From Antitrichia curtipendula (Eukaryota; Streptophyta; Bryopsida; Hypnales; Leucodontaceae), in assembly GCA_951230915.1 (NCBI GenBank), contig OX579636.1, forward strand, positions 39,243,567-39,307,566: a DNA stretch of 64,000 bases, read 5' to 3'. Below, piece after piece: positions 47,827-58,809 of the stretch. Made by a program: the position numbers and the translations under genes. How positions within the stretch are numbered: position 1 is the first letter of the stretch; each line of letters begins with the position of its first letter. The notes beneath the pieces are model-generated. The model worked only from the letters and a program-made list of their open reading frames with translations. It made no database searches and had not been told where the DNA came from.

Positions 47827-48715
47827 CTTGCTTGGTCACGAGGTTAGGGTTGTGATTGCTGATGATTTCGTGCGTTCATGAATTGATCAACTGCCTCTGC
47901 TGCCACACCTCCAATCCGGGAAAGCTCACTCACCATTCGCAGGTTACTGGATATTTGCTGCAATTCTGATGGTCGCTCAAGCGTCCACAATGCTGCATTG
48001 ATCTTCGTTTCGGTAATTGAAGCAGACGCATCGATGGATCGTAACACTTCCAGTTTATATGTCAGGTCATGGATAGTAACGCTTCACTTTCTCTTCCTCA
48101 TATTTTGTCAGATTCCTTGGCATCTTGGTTGTTCACGAGTTTAGGGTTGTGATTGATGATGATGATTTGGGGTTTCATCGAGGTCCGGGATTGATCAACC
48201 GCCTCTCCTGCCACACCTCCAATTCAATCCGAGTTGCAATGTCTGTCGCATTGTAAGGCCTGGGTAAACTCACTCATCAGGGTGCTGAATTTGCTGCAAT
48301 TTTGATGGTCGCTTGCTCAGGAGTCAGCAAATGCTGTATTGATCTTTGTTTCGGTAACTGAAGCAGACGCATCGATGGAGAGTAACACATGCAGTTTATA
48401 TTTTATAGTAACTCTTCCAGTTTCTCCTCCTCGTGTGTTGTCAACCTCCTCGGCATCTTGTCTTGATTGTTCTACGAGGTCAGGGTTGTGATTGATTATG
48501 CTTCAGTGTGCTTACGAAGGTCCGAAATTCCTCAATGCAATGATGAGGCGCCGTTTCCGCAGCTGCAACCTAAACTGCATTGTAAGGCAAGGGTAAACTC
48601 ACACACCATTCGCAGGTAACTGAATCTGATGCAGTTTTTGATGGTCTCTCTCTGGAGTCAGCTATAGTGTTACCGTCTTCGTTGCGGCAATTGAAGCAGG
48701 ATGCGCATTAACACT
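47815..48715 (-). repeat. Tandem triplication of a 5' UTR/start-codon segment
   Basis: Three ~300-bp units each contain, on the minus strand, an upstream region and the beginning of the same small gene. Start codons are at 47826 (intact gene), 48123 and 48456, spaced 297 and 333 bp. The two upstream copies encode MPRNLTKYEEEKV and MPRRLTTHEEEKL and then reach stops. Shared upstream landmarks include GAGGT.AGGGTTGTGATTG, GCTGCAATT.TGATGGTCGCT, GAAGCAGACGCATCGATGGA and TAACACTTCCAGTTTATA. Divergence is moderate. Confidence 0.8.
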
Positions 48716-48749
48716 TCAATTTAGGGCGGTCCGGATCGGAAAGCTTACA

Positions 48750-48980
48750 CTACGAATAGCCTAAGAACTTCTTCGCCTTGGGAGTCCAGTTTGCTGCCCA
48801 TGGTCGATCGAAAATCTTGGCGAATTCCATGTGTTCTTTCTCAGATTGCTCCCTGGATTTCTTGCGTGGCAGGGGTTTCGGTGCAGCTGGTCTCTTGGGC
48901 TCCTTCTCTGGTTCCTCTTCTTCTGACTTTTCTTGCTCTTCGACCTTCTCGACCTCTGCTTGCTCCTTGGTCTCAGACAT
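48750..48980 (-). CDS. Unrecognised 76-residue charged protein
   Basis: From MSETKEQAEVEKVEEQEKSE to a C-terminus FDRPWAANWTPKAKKFLGYS. The first half is a Glu/Lys run, probably disordered or coiled; the middle is basic and Pro-rich (KRPAAPKPLPRKKS); the C-terminus is aromatic and looks conserved. The start is the Met at 48980; the in-frame Met 16 codons upstream (49028) gives a less plausible extension. No family recognised. It lies just upstream of the triplicated 5' segments, same strand. Glu-rich composition can mimic coding sequence, but the C-terminal block supports a real gene. Confidence 0.5.
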   Translation of the reverse strand: MSETKEQAEVEKVEEQEKSEEEEPEKEPKRPAAPKPLPRKKSREQSEKEHMEFAKIFDRPWAANWTPKAKKFLGYS

Positions 48981-49029
48981 CGTACTCAATGCGAGCTCGG
49001 AGAATTCAAGGTACGAAGAAATGAACACC

Positions 49030-50160
49030 CTGCTGTCAAGGCCTGATCGATTTCGAGATTGGGAAAAAACTGTGTTGCGATTGATTCTCTGAGGCCATTG
49101 AGACTTCCGGTTGAATCGTCATACTCCTAAATCTGAAGCGCATATACTACAGTGTAACCGAGTTTACGAAACTGAAAAATACGACTTATGATATGCACCC
49201 GATCGAAGCTATGGTTGGCATTTTGCAAATCACTAGAAAATTCGTACCAAGACTTCTATGCCAGAGAAAACACATAGAATCCCCTAATGATAGATAGGAA
49301 ACAAAAGAATGACATGCGCAGCGAGGTGCAGATGCTCAAAGAAAGGGAAAAAAAAGAGTACCACAAAAATCACATCCACGCAAGAGAATCAGAAAGATAC
49401 TGTAATTGCAATCGTCTCCGCAAATGTCTACAAGAGGCCGCTGAAGATCCGAGTCCTGGCGACGGAGAGGAATGCGAACTGAGGAGCTCTCACCTCATGA
49501 AGTTCGTGTGATAGTTCGTAGTAACTGTCTGCCGAAATTCCTGGGAGCGAAAGTATGGATTGAAACGGTCACTGCGAACACACCAATCTCCGTTCCAACA
49601 ACTGGTCAACGAATGGGAAAGCTCCAGAGTAGGCTCTTAACCACCAGTTGTGTTTGTAACCGCCAGTGTCACAGCGTTTGGACAGAGCCCCACAATTTTC
49701 GAGGTCGTAACTTTCTTCAAGGCACTCACGCTGTGACCGACTGACGGAGAATGTCTGGAAATAGTCGAAGAAAACCCGCAGGCATCAATGCAGGAACCAT
49801 ACAGACCCAACCAACTCATGTGAATTGCTCGTCTTCCACGTACATTATGCGCTTCTGGCGCTCGTCGTCACATCCGTCGTCACTCACTGCACGGAAACTC
49901 GAGTGCTTGATTCGTACTTCTCAGTCGGTTAAACTCACGACGTCTTGATCCTCCTCTTCGCTTCTCTCACTCTACCATGTAGTGGCTTGTTTCAGGAGGG
50001 TGTCTTGGGTAGAGAGTTTTTGACAATTCCAAAAAACGGGGAACGTTGTGCCACGCGTTGTGCAATCTGTAGGTGAGAGACAGAGGGAGACAGAGAGGGA
50101 AGAGACTGGGTTAGTTGGTGCGAGAGTGGGTTAGTGATCCAGCGAAGAGATTAATTGTAG
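49030..50160. other. Unassigned spacer between two gene regions
   Basis: Likely the promoter of the minus-strand gene starting at 48980, plus the 5' flank of the VTE3 pseudogene. Short frames (49287-49511 and 49472-49744, plus) show no family resemblance. Confidence 0.35.
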
Positions 50161-50164
50161 CGGC

Positions 50165-51019
50165 ATGGTCACAATTGCTGCTTCTCGTGCTGCGACGGCG
50201 GCGTCATCAGCGTTGGTGCAGTCACGGAAAGACTACAACCCGAGGACGACGCCAGTATCTTCTTCTTCTTCAGCCGCAGCTGCTGGTTTGGGGTCTTGCT
50301 CGTCCTTCAGTCGGTTGTAAGCAAAGCATTCAATGCGGAGCTCAGTCGAGCGTCGAATTTGGGCGCCAGGAGAGGATCTGTGAGGATCTGAACGACCGTA
50401 GCCTCATCGTTGTGGACGTCGGCGGGGGGACGGGCTTCACCACCTTGGGCATTGTCAAGACCGTCGACGCTAAGAATGTCACCATTCTGGACCAGTCGCC
50501 TCACCAGTTTGCCAAGGCGCCGCTCAAGGAATGCAAGATCGTGGAGGTTGATGCTGAGGTTTTGTGCTCTCCCATGGACTACGCCGATCGCTGCGTCTCT
50601 GCTGGAAGGTACGCATTCTCCTCCTCGCTCATGAATTGAGGAGGAGAATTGAAGTGCAAATGCTGAATGCACTACATCAATGGTGATCGACGAATTCGTC
50701 CATTCCTCGCAAATTCCCGAATGCTCAAGGAATTAGGGTTCGAAAGTGGGCGGTAGAATCGTAGTGCAAATGGTGTCTCAGCAGCATCAATGTCGTCTAA
50801 TTCGTCCGTTCCTCGCAATCCCCGTGACATTTTCATGAAATTCGGATCCCCTGCAGATGGGGCCGAAAGCAGAGGACGTGAGACGCCCTGGAGCCCATTT
50901 TCCTTCGCTTATCGGTTCGTTGTGAGGGTGGGGTGGGGTTGGCTTCGCTGTCCTACGTGCTGGTGCCCATCTACATGTGGCTCAAGAATCTTGTAGTACC
51001 GAAGGATCAACCCATTTGA
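50165..51019 (+). pseudogene. Broken copy of the MPBQ/MSBQ methyltransferase gene (VTE3)
   Basis: VTE3 is the plastid inner-envelope methyltransferase of tocopherol and plastoquinone synthesis. Recognisable pieces in order: a Ser/Ala-rich transit-peptide-like start MVTIAASRAATAASS; the SAM-binding block VVDVGGGTGFTTLGIVKTV, NVTILDQSPHQ and ECKIVE.DAE; DYADR.VSAG; then, after a gap, GPKAEDV, PFSF and the C-terminus PIYMWLKNLV and VPKDQPI with its stop at 51017-51019. The pieces lie in different frames: a stop follows the transit segment near 50317, and further shifts lie around 50890-50960. The catalytic middle and the segment before motif I are missing. A donor-like GGAAG|GTACGC after VSAG suggests the copy retained an intron, so it is a DNA-level duplicate rather than a retrocopy. 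Confidence 0.85.
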
Positions 51020-51029
51020 AGAGCATCAG

Positions 51030-51930
51030 GTCTCGTGATCGAGCTTGGAAGCGCTGTGAAGGCCGGTTCGCGAGTTGACTGCAGATGCGTACTTGCGAGG
51101 TAACGAGTACTGTGAAGGTCGCATTTGTTGCAGATTAGAGGGAGAAACTCAATAGCATCACATCTCGTGAGGTTGCGAGTTCGCTTCAGCTTCGTGCTTG
51201 TGAGGTAACGTATACTGTCAAGGTCGCATATATTTGTAGCAGATTAGAGGTAGGAAACGCATTTGATACTCACCAGCTCAGTGAACACCGGAGTTGCCTT
51301 CACGATCTTACTTGAGAGGTAACGTCTACAGTCAAAGGTCCCGTTTGTAGCAGATTAACAGGGAGCAACGCATTTGAAGATCGTCACCTCGTGAGCTTGT
51401 AATTATAAACTCGGTGATCACCGGTTGCGATTTGGCCTCATGATCTTACTTGTGAGGCAATATCTACTGTCAAGGTCCCGTTTGGAACAGATTAGACTGA
51501 GGGAGCAACGCACTGAAAATCATGACCACATGAGCTTGAAAACTTGGTGAACACCGGTTGTGAATTAGCTTCAGCTCTCTTACTTGTGAGGTAACGTCTT
51601 CTGTCAAGGTCCCGTTTGTAAATAATCACCTCATGAGCTTGTAATCTCGGTGAGCACCGCAGTGAGCTGACTCTTAAATTCATATTCTGTAGTTTCTCAA
51701 GGTCCCATCTGTAGCAGATTAAAAAAATAACCGAATTTGTCCATCTCGATAGCTTTTGAATTGTTGCTGAGTTTCCGAACTCGTGCTGGTAGTAAGTAAG
51801 CTTTCCCCATCTTGTGAGCTTGTGCGCTCGTGCAGGAGTTGACTTCAGCTTTGTGCTTCAGGTCGGTAACGTATGCCGTCGAGGTTCAGTTTCTTGCAGA
51901 TCAGAGGTAACTGAATTGGTCCATCTCGAC
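51030..51930. repeat. Degenerate ~100-130-bp tandem array after the VTE3 pseudogene
   Basis: At least seven units, recognised by ACTTGTGAGGTAACGTCTACTG, TCAAGGTCCCGTTTGTAGCAG and CTCGTGAGCTTG at about 51091, 51208, 51310, 51446, 51579, 51690 and 51858. Units differ by substitutions and deletions and spacing varies. Open frames in it are chance. It starts directly after the pseudogene's stop codon. Confidence 0.82.
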
Positions 51931-52165
51931 AGCTTTTGGTGGTTAGTTGCCGAGTGCTGGTCAACCAAGGAAGGGCAACAGATCTATTGATTCTTCGTAG
52001 GAGTTAGAAATTCGGGATCCCTTTCAGGCCTTCGTGATTTTGATTCGCAGGGATGCAAGATGGCATCTTCATGTCGGTAATTCAGTGAGGAGGTTCGTAG
52101 TTTTGGTGCTTCGGAGAGTGCATGCCATAGCTTTTACCGACCATTCATCACAAAAAAACAAAGTA

Positions 52166-52429
52166 CTCCATCCGTCCATCCCGAAATGATTGTCCACACT
52201 TTTGAATGTCATGTTCTTTTAAGGTTGTTTTGAATAGGTCCAAAAAACATTTCCTTGTGGCTAATTTTATTTAGGTTACAATGAACACATGCAATGTTCT
52301 CCATTGATTCTAGTGATATAAAATTTGGAACCTTTCTTAATTATGTTTTTCACAATATGGTCAATGAAATTGACTCGAAAAGATATCAACAGAACTGTGG
52401 ACAATCATTTCGTTTTGGGACAGAGGGAG
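52166..52429. mobile_element. Stowaway-type MITE (Tc1/mariner)
   Basis: A 264-bp element with ends CTCCATCCGTCCATCCCGAA and TTCGTTTTGGGACAGAGGGAG, flanked by TA (52164-52165, 52430-52431). The CTCC.TCCGTCCC ends and TA target duplication are the Stowaway hallmark. An inner inverted pair, ATGATTGTCCACA and TGTGGACAATCAT, extends the terminal repeat to ~37 bp. No transposase. Confidence 0.93.
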
Positions 52430-52477
52430 TATTTGTTTTGAAAACAAATACCATGTGTGATTGGCTACAGTACTAGT

Positions 52478-52712
52478 TGACCCATAAACGACGCAAAGGA
52501 CGTTTTACGGCCGATGAATGACAAAGAATCTCTCCATGTAGGACAAAAGTGAAACTATTCATCCTCCAAATTTTGTGTGAAAAGGGAAGGTCTTCTACAG
52601 TAGTTTGTCTTCTAATGTGTATTTTTTCATTCTTTTAAGCCAACAATTCACACGGTATCCAAATAGATGATTTCCACAGTGACCGGCTCGTTGTTTAAAG
52701 GTTAATAGCCCT
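52478..52712 (+). mobile_element. MITE family C copy
   Basis: From TTGACCCATAAACGACGC to GTTTAAAGGTTAA, with GATGAATGACAAAGAATCTC, CCAAATTTTGTGTGAAAAGG, CAATTCACACGGTATCC and GATTTCCACAGTGACCGGC. It matches 33583-33830 closely and is one of the least disturbed copies. Confidence 0.8.
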
Positions 52713-53099
52713 CTTGCAAGTCACAAATTTGGTATTTGATTCATTGTAAGGTAGCATGTCCATATTCTACCCATGCTCCAAAAATTGCTCCTACTTTTGT
52801 ATCATGATTTGTTACTACAAGAATGAAAAACTGTCCATTGTTGAATTGGTGCCAATTGGGGATTCTAGTGCACAATTTTATGAATGATTGGGGACTGAGT
52901 TTGATTTGGAAGTAGACACAATTTCAGTGTAAATAATGTGGAGTTATGAGTGGTGGGACACTTTGTGCCATCCTAGGCAATTACATGCACCATGATGTTT
53001 AAGTTTAAGGTTTGCCGCCATGTGTTCATTATTTAACTCCATTTGCACCATTGTTGGACAACTCTTTGACATTTAATGGCAGTACCTATGGACTTCAAT

Positions 53100-54220
53100 A
53101 GCACCCTACTACTGCGAGCTTTAGAAAATCATATCTAATTCAATTTAAATCCAAAAACTATGAATCAAATTGTGATGGATGTCTCTTCTTCTCTTCTTTT
53201 CCTGAAAATTTGTCAGAAAATGCTTCGATCCGTAGAGAAGAAATCCTAAGCCAATATGCTCTTAAATGGACAATTTCTGCACCTCCTACCTTATCCTTCT
53301 GTTGTCTACATCTTCTCATTGTGAACTTGCACACATGTTTGGCCTTCAGATGTGTGGTCTCGTGAAGAACAGTCGGACTCCAGAGCCGAGATGCTTCTGC
53401 CACAAGTGCCTGGAACGAGTGTTCTCGGTAATTGTTGTGCCTAATGTTTGGATTGAATCCCTACCGGAAGTATCTAGCTATGGTTTCTTGCACTAAGGTA
53501 GCTTAACCTAATACCAACCGTTGACCTAATACCACCCAAATGTAGGGCCGTCATTGATTCTATAGTGAGAATCTATGACAATAGTACATGCCTTAACTTT
53601 GTAGTAGGTTAAGGCATGTACTATTGTCATAGATTCTCACTATAGAATCAATGATGGCCCTACATTTGGGTGGTATTAGGTCAACGGTTGGAATTGGGTA
53701 CATCTACCTTAGCTCGGTGAGAATCTGGTTTGCATGGAAGCATTTGGGGGGGATTCTGATATACAGGAAATACACAAAATTGAAGGTATGTAAGGTAGTG
53801 TGCTCTAAAAGCACCCATCTTCTTCAAACCACCCCTATTTTTAGGTGAAGAATGGAGATGGGGGTGATCCTTAAATCAGTGGACCAGTTTAGCAATTGAA
53901 TGCATGGAAAAAAATTAGTTTTCTATTGCAAGAGCCAATCATTGTCTTTGATTTCTGCTCATCTCTTTACAAGTTGCAAGTGGACAGATTTCGGGAAGAC
54001 CTATGGTCACAAATAGGTGCCTATGCTCCAAATCTTTGAAAATTTATAAGTAATTCAAAAATGCTTGGAAAAATACAAAACCACTTGTGTTAGGTTCCAC
54101 ATCTATTTTTCTTTCTTTGAAAAATGATCTAAAAATGTTTCGGCCCACGGAAGCCTGTGAAAAAGGCAGACCAGCCCTTACATGGTCATTTTAAGAGCAT
54201 GCTACCGTAGTCTTCAGTTG
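53100..54220. repeat. Degraded family B relatives flanking the fold-back element
   Basis: 53100-53290 (GAAAATCATATCTAATTCA, TTTGTCAGAAAATG, GCTCTTAAATGGACAATTTC, CACCTCCTACCTTA) and 54020-54195 (ATTTATAAGTAATTCAAAAA, ACCACTTGTGTTAGGTTCC, GGTCATTTTAAGAGCATGC) keep the order of family B's non-hairpin half but lack the hairpin. Confidence 0.5.
53493..53711. mobile_element. Fold-back element with 84-base near-perfect arms
   Basis: 53514-53597 is the reverse complement of 53608-53691 with a single mismatch by eye, separated by a 10-base loop. Outside the arms, ACTAAGGTAG at about 53491 and CTACCTTAGC at about 53703 form a further inverted pair resembling the ends of families A and B. A transcript would fold into one very stable hairpin. 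No protein is encoded. Confidence 0.9.
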
Positions 54221-54325
54221 GTGTCACTTGTCATTTCTCTAAGGCTTGAAGGTGGGATCCTAGATGATAAACTCTTAATTTACAGCAACCTGCATAGAAG
54301 GTTGGAGTTGTTTCTCTCTCTCTAA

Positions 54326-54672
54326 GGGTCGCTTTACACCTAAAGGCCAGGCCAATTTGTTGTGTCAGAGGCCAAGAATCTTTACTTGTGATTGGACTAA
54401 ACTGTGAAATTGGTCACAATCCTTTTATACCTAGAGGCCAAGTCAATTTGATGGAATGAATTTTATATTAAAAAAAGACATGATCTAACATGGCCCGAGC
54501 TCTCTAAATTGGATGCACCAAAAATGGGAGGCCAATTCTTAGCCCAGGGGTCAATGTCAATTTTTTTTTTAATTTTTTAATTTTATTTCATTTTTCAACA
54601 AATTATATCTACTAGATGTTGTGCAATCAACCTCGAGGGGAATTGGCTCGGCTTCTAGGTGTAAAGTGGCCC
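54326..54672. mobile_element. PIF/Harbinger (Tourist)-type MITE with TAA target duplication
   Basis: A 347-bp element with ends GGGTCGCTTTACACCTAAAG and CTTCTAGGTGTAAAGTGGCCC, flanked by TAA on both sides (54323-54325 and 54673-54675). The ends resemble those of the 34733-35438 element. An internal CTTTTATACCTAGAGGCCAAG repeats the terminal phrase, and an orphan end-like sequence, GGCCTTTAGGTGTAAAGCAGC, lies near 54870. Confidence 0.85.
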
Positions 54673-54899
54673 TAAAAATTTTAACCCTTCTCTCTCTCTC
54701 TCTTTTATAGGTTTTATTGAATCAACCTGTCTTCTTGGCCCTAAGACCTTTACATATGGGAGAATTGGCCCCATTGTAATCTTATTCTAATGTGTAGTTG
54801 AGGACGGTATCTAGCCTAAGGAGAACTACAATTTTGTGCAATCGGAACATAAGAAATTGGCCCGGCCTTTAGGTGTAAAGCAGCTTTAATATAGAACTC

Positions 54900-57030
54900 A
54901 TGACTTTCAATGATAAATTGTTGATTGTTGAATTCGCCTATCATGTGCATCTCTAGAGGCTCAATTTCTTAGCACCTTGTTGCTTGTTGTGAAGACGCTT
55001 GGGGAGGTAAAATTGCTAGGTTGTTGATCCTTGTCTTCACTATGAAGGGGGGATTATTGAGCATCTTTGAAATTTTCAAGTCTGTCTCAAGTTCTACAAA
55101 CTTTGGTTGTAGAAATTTCTAAACAAATATTAGAGTCTAAAATTAATGATCATTAAGACCAACTTTAAAGAAAAAAGTGAACCTCGGTCCTATGGTCAAT
55201 GCACTTCCAAGTGCACTTCTGGACAAGTGCCTACATCATCTATATGATGTAAAAGGATGTCTCCATCAAAATCTAGAACGTGATGTCCAAGATGAACGCT
55301 ATTATGAAGAATCCAAACGAAGATCCTTTGGGTAGCTTGGTGATATTGACATACAATAGGCACTCTAGGATAGGCAATAAATCTTTTAAGACTAGATAAT
55401 CTCATCATCATGAATCAATCACCTCGTATGTTGTTCTTTGTGCTAGTAACAAATGACTAGAGTTTTTAAGGCTTTGTATTTGGATCTATAAACTTTGGCA
55501 ACAAAGTCTTAGGAAGAGTAACAATCACTGAATATGACAGGGCATATCTAGATGTACATATCTATTGTCCATTTCAAAGAATTTTTAGTATCTACCTACA
55601 CAAAAAAGGAAATTTTATCATTCAATTTTGGAGCTTGATGATGGAGTAGTGAAAGTTTTTAAATTTTACTTACTAAGCATAAATGGCAACTTGTATTTGA
55701 AATCACCTAATTTTCTTAAACATAAGCTAGTGACCTCTTTGAGAGAGTAATAAATCCCTAGACTATTGTAGAAAACTATAGATTCAATGTAATTTATAAA
55801 ATACAAAGGTTATAGTGTAATTGTTGTGATGGTCTTTGCGTTGAAGTTGGATTAGACTTACTTGAATTGTATAGGGTCTATTCATTAAGTACTATAGTTT
55901 TGTAGAGCATGCTTTAGACTTTTTGCAAATTTTACTACACTCTAGCAAATTTACACTTTTAAATTTTTAAATATGATTTTTAATTGGTTTTTAATTAAAA
56001 ATAACTATTCAAATAACTCAAAATTTTGGTATCATATTGTTGTTGTCATATCATGGTACATCACATCTATAATTCAAACAAGTATACTATACAAATGCCT
56101 TACAAACAAACATCTTGGATCCAAAAAAATATTGTTGTGATAGAAATAGTTTTAGTGGGTAAATAAAAATTAGAGTGATTTGTATTAATTATGTAATAGG
56201 ACAAATATCTTTAAATCTATTCCAAAGTGGATTCAACAACATTTCAATTGAAAACTATAGGTCATCTATGATAGTACATAAAGTCTTAAGGCCCTTTGGT
56301 TCATTAATAATCTCCAAATTCTATTCAAATTATCTACATGGTTATATTATCTACATAATTATATTTTCTACATGATTATATTATCTACATTTTTTTCTTC
56401 TCTAATTTGAAGCATACGTATGTCAATTTTTTAACAATATCAATGGGAGCAGATTTAAAATGATGTACAACAAAATATTAAAGTCATTGGGCTCAAAAAA
56501 AAAGAATTGACAATTTTTTGTGTGGTTCTAAATCTTGGTGAAATAATTAAGTACTAACCAAATACAATGCAAGGTATTTTTAATTTTTAATTTTTAATTT
56601 CACTTGGTGTAAAACAAGTATACACACCTCTGAAAAATTTGTGACTCTAGTGGAGTTGGCCTTAAGATATTCAGATTGCAATTTAGGGTGATCATAGGTT
56701 TGTCTACCTTGAGGGACTAAGGTAAAAATACCTATTTTGACAATCCCCCTCTCCCAATGGTTGTATATGATGACCTATTGTAGACAACAACTGGATCTAC
56801 TATTCATTGAAAAAATCCATTTGTTTGAAACCTTCTCAAGTTCTCATTCATTCATTTCTCTTCCTTCTTTGCTTAGGAAAAAGTGCCAAAGCTAACCGTA
56901 GTAGGTGAATCTATGAAATTGGAATGGATCCAAATGAAAAATCCGCATTTACATTAAAGAAAATATTCCTTATGTTTGTACGTATTGAGTTCAATTTTTG
57001 AACAAATTTTCCATATACTATAGGCTGAAT
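54900..57030. other. AT-rich intergenic DNA
   Basis: No gene or clear repeat boundary seen. A short TTTTTAATTTTTAATTTTTAAT tract lies near 56578 and a short TCTACATGATTATATTA-like phrase recurs around 56332-56392. Confidence 0.35.
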
Positions 57031-57032
57031 GC

Positions 57033-57671
57033 TTAACCTCTAAATGCCCAAGGCACCAATTTTTGGTGTAAACAATATTTTGAAGTAAAATAAAACCTAA
57101 CCAAGTTGCTATTTTTAACAATGTAGATTTTTGAATTTTTTGGAAGCCTAGTTTTAGCATGAAAAAAACAATTTTGAAGATGATTGATTATGATTTTTCT
57201 ATTCAAAATTTTGTGCAAGGGTGTCCATTGCAATCTTGACTTTCTGTAGTGTTGAGGGCTGTTGGAAATGAGCCTCAAATACACTTGATCTTGGACAAAA
57301 AATCACATTAGAAATTCATTGGAAAAAATTGTAGAGTAGATTTTGAGAAGCCATAAATTGATTGGGGTTATGCATGTTAAACCCTTTATCTTCATATTTG
57401 TTGGTGTCCAAATTTTTAGATTTGACATGTGAAAAGAGGATTGAAAGCCTTCAAATCATTATAACACCCTCATTATCAAACACTATAATCTTTTGATCCA
57501 TAAATGATATTGTTGTATTTTCTTTTCCTATGCAATCTCCAACATGTCTAGTTTGGATTTGTAAAATTACAATTCGAATAAAATTATGACAACTTACCAA
57601 AATGTTGTTTTTTTGTTCAATTTAGAACAAATTCTTAGAAGCTTAGGAAAGGCCTCAAGCATTTAGGGGTT
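57033..57671. mobile_element. MITE family G copy
   Basis: Ends TTAACCTCTAAATGCCCAAGGC and GCCTCAAGCATTTAGGGGTT are inverted repeats matching the family G pattern. About 640 bp, AT-rich, non-coding. Confidence 0.65.
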
Positions 57672-57789
57672 GAGTTGTCGGAAATAGGTACTTCTACCAT
57701 AAATTTCTCTTCAAATCACTGAGGGAAGCAACCCAATCCTGATCACTATCCATTATGGCAATGTAAGGTGGTGTAATTTTGTGCAAGAG

Positions 57790-58105
57790 GTGAATAATAG
57801 CCATTAATTATGGCACAGTTCCCAACGCAGTTGCAACGCATTATGATTGGCCACAAGACTTTCAATACCCTTGGTAGATTTTGCAACCATCCCTTCGTCG
57901 GAAATAGGAAGGTCTATATGACTAGTATGGGTGGAAACAAGAATCTTCAGCTAAAAAATTCATAGTGATTATGTTTTGAGAGAATAAAAATCTGAAAAAT
58001 GATGGAAACCTCATGAACTCCTATTTCTGCACATGGAAAAATTCCCCCCTTTGTTGAAATGTGCCTTGCGAATACGTATATTGCTTAAATGGTCAGAAAC
58101 GGGTC
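57790..58105 (-). mobile_element. MITE family D relative, reversed
   Basis: Reverse counterpart of 34177-34560. Landmarks: GGCACAGTT..CAACGCA, GCATTATGATTGGCCACAAG, TTCATAGTGATTATGTTTTG and TTGCTTAAATGGTCAGAAACG against AACCACTTAAGCAATTATG and CAATCATAATGTGCCACAAC at the forward copy. Confidence 0.6.
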
Positions 58106-58583
58106 GCCTCCTTTGTAAGTAAGGTGGAAACACCCTAAACCATCCATGTACCTAATTCCATCACCATGTACCAACAGAGGACATTCTTACTATGAAAATG
58201 TGCACCCTTGATACATAGCGATGGAATTGGGTACAAGGACGGTTTAGGTGTCTTCACCTTAACTTCATTTGAAAAAAAAGAAGGGGGAATTCGAAAAAGA
58301 ATGGGACGGCCTGTACGACCAGAACAAAATAGCGCTTCTTCTTTTTGGGGTGTGTCGGTGCTTGATTGCTTGTACACTGTACACTGTACAGTACCTTCCT
58401 TTTTGGCAGGTAAAAGGCAGGGGCGGCAATGAGAACCCTAAACCCAAAAAATAAAAATAAACTGAAAGAGCATACTGATTTAACTTCCACCTGAAGGCAT
58501 CCGTCAGATGGTGGCCGAGAACAGCCGGACAACTGAACTGCACCAGTCCCACACCCCACCAACCCAAGAGGGGGGCATTTGGG

Positions 58584-58809
58584 GGCCAGGGAGGATTGAC
58601 ACCTGTATAAGGGTAAATGTAAAAATTGCCCCCTAATTTGTGCCGCTTAAATTTTTTATTTTCATCATGCCTCCTAGCTAATTCGGGGCCTCTGATTGCA
58701 AATATGAATTCAGAACTTGAAAATTTTATCATATGTGGCAAATAAAAGACTTCAGTGTTTTCTGCAGTGGTAAAACACGGGGCAATACAGGGGTCAGTCC
58801 TCCCTGGCC
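58584..58809. mobile_element. Mutator-like MITE, copy 2, with 9-bp target duplication
   Basis: A 226-bp element with inverted ends GGCCAGGGAGGATTGACACC and GGGTCAGTCCTCCCTGGCC, flanked by GCATTTGGG on both sides (58575-58583, 58810-58818). A 9-bp duplication is typical of Mutator-like elements. It shares its full length with copy 1 at 11744-11977. Non-coding. Confidence 0.88.

Noticed and set aside
50115..50639. 174-codon frame as an intact methyltransferase
   Set aside because: Its N-terminal third is the wrong frame of the transit peptide, and the catalytic middle and C-terminus are missing or shifted, so it is part of a pseudogene.
51030..51930. CRISPR-like array
   Set aside because: Units are long, diverged and lack regular spacers, in a plant nuclear context; it is a degenerate tandem repeat.
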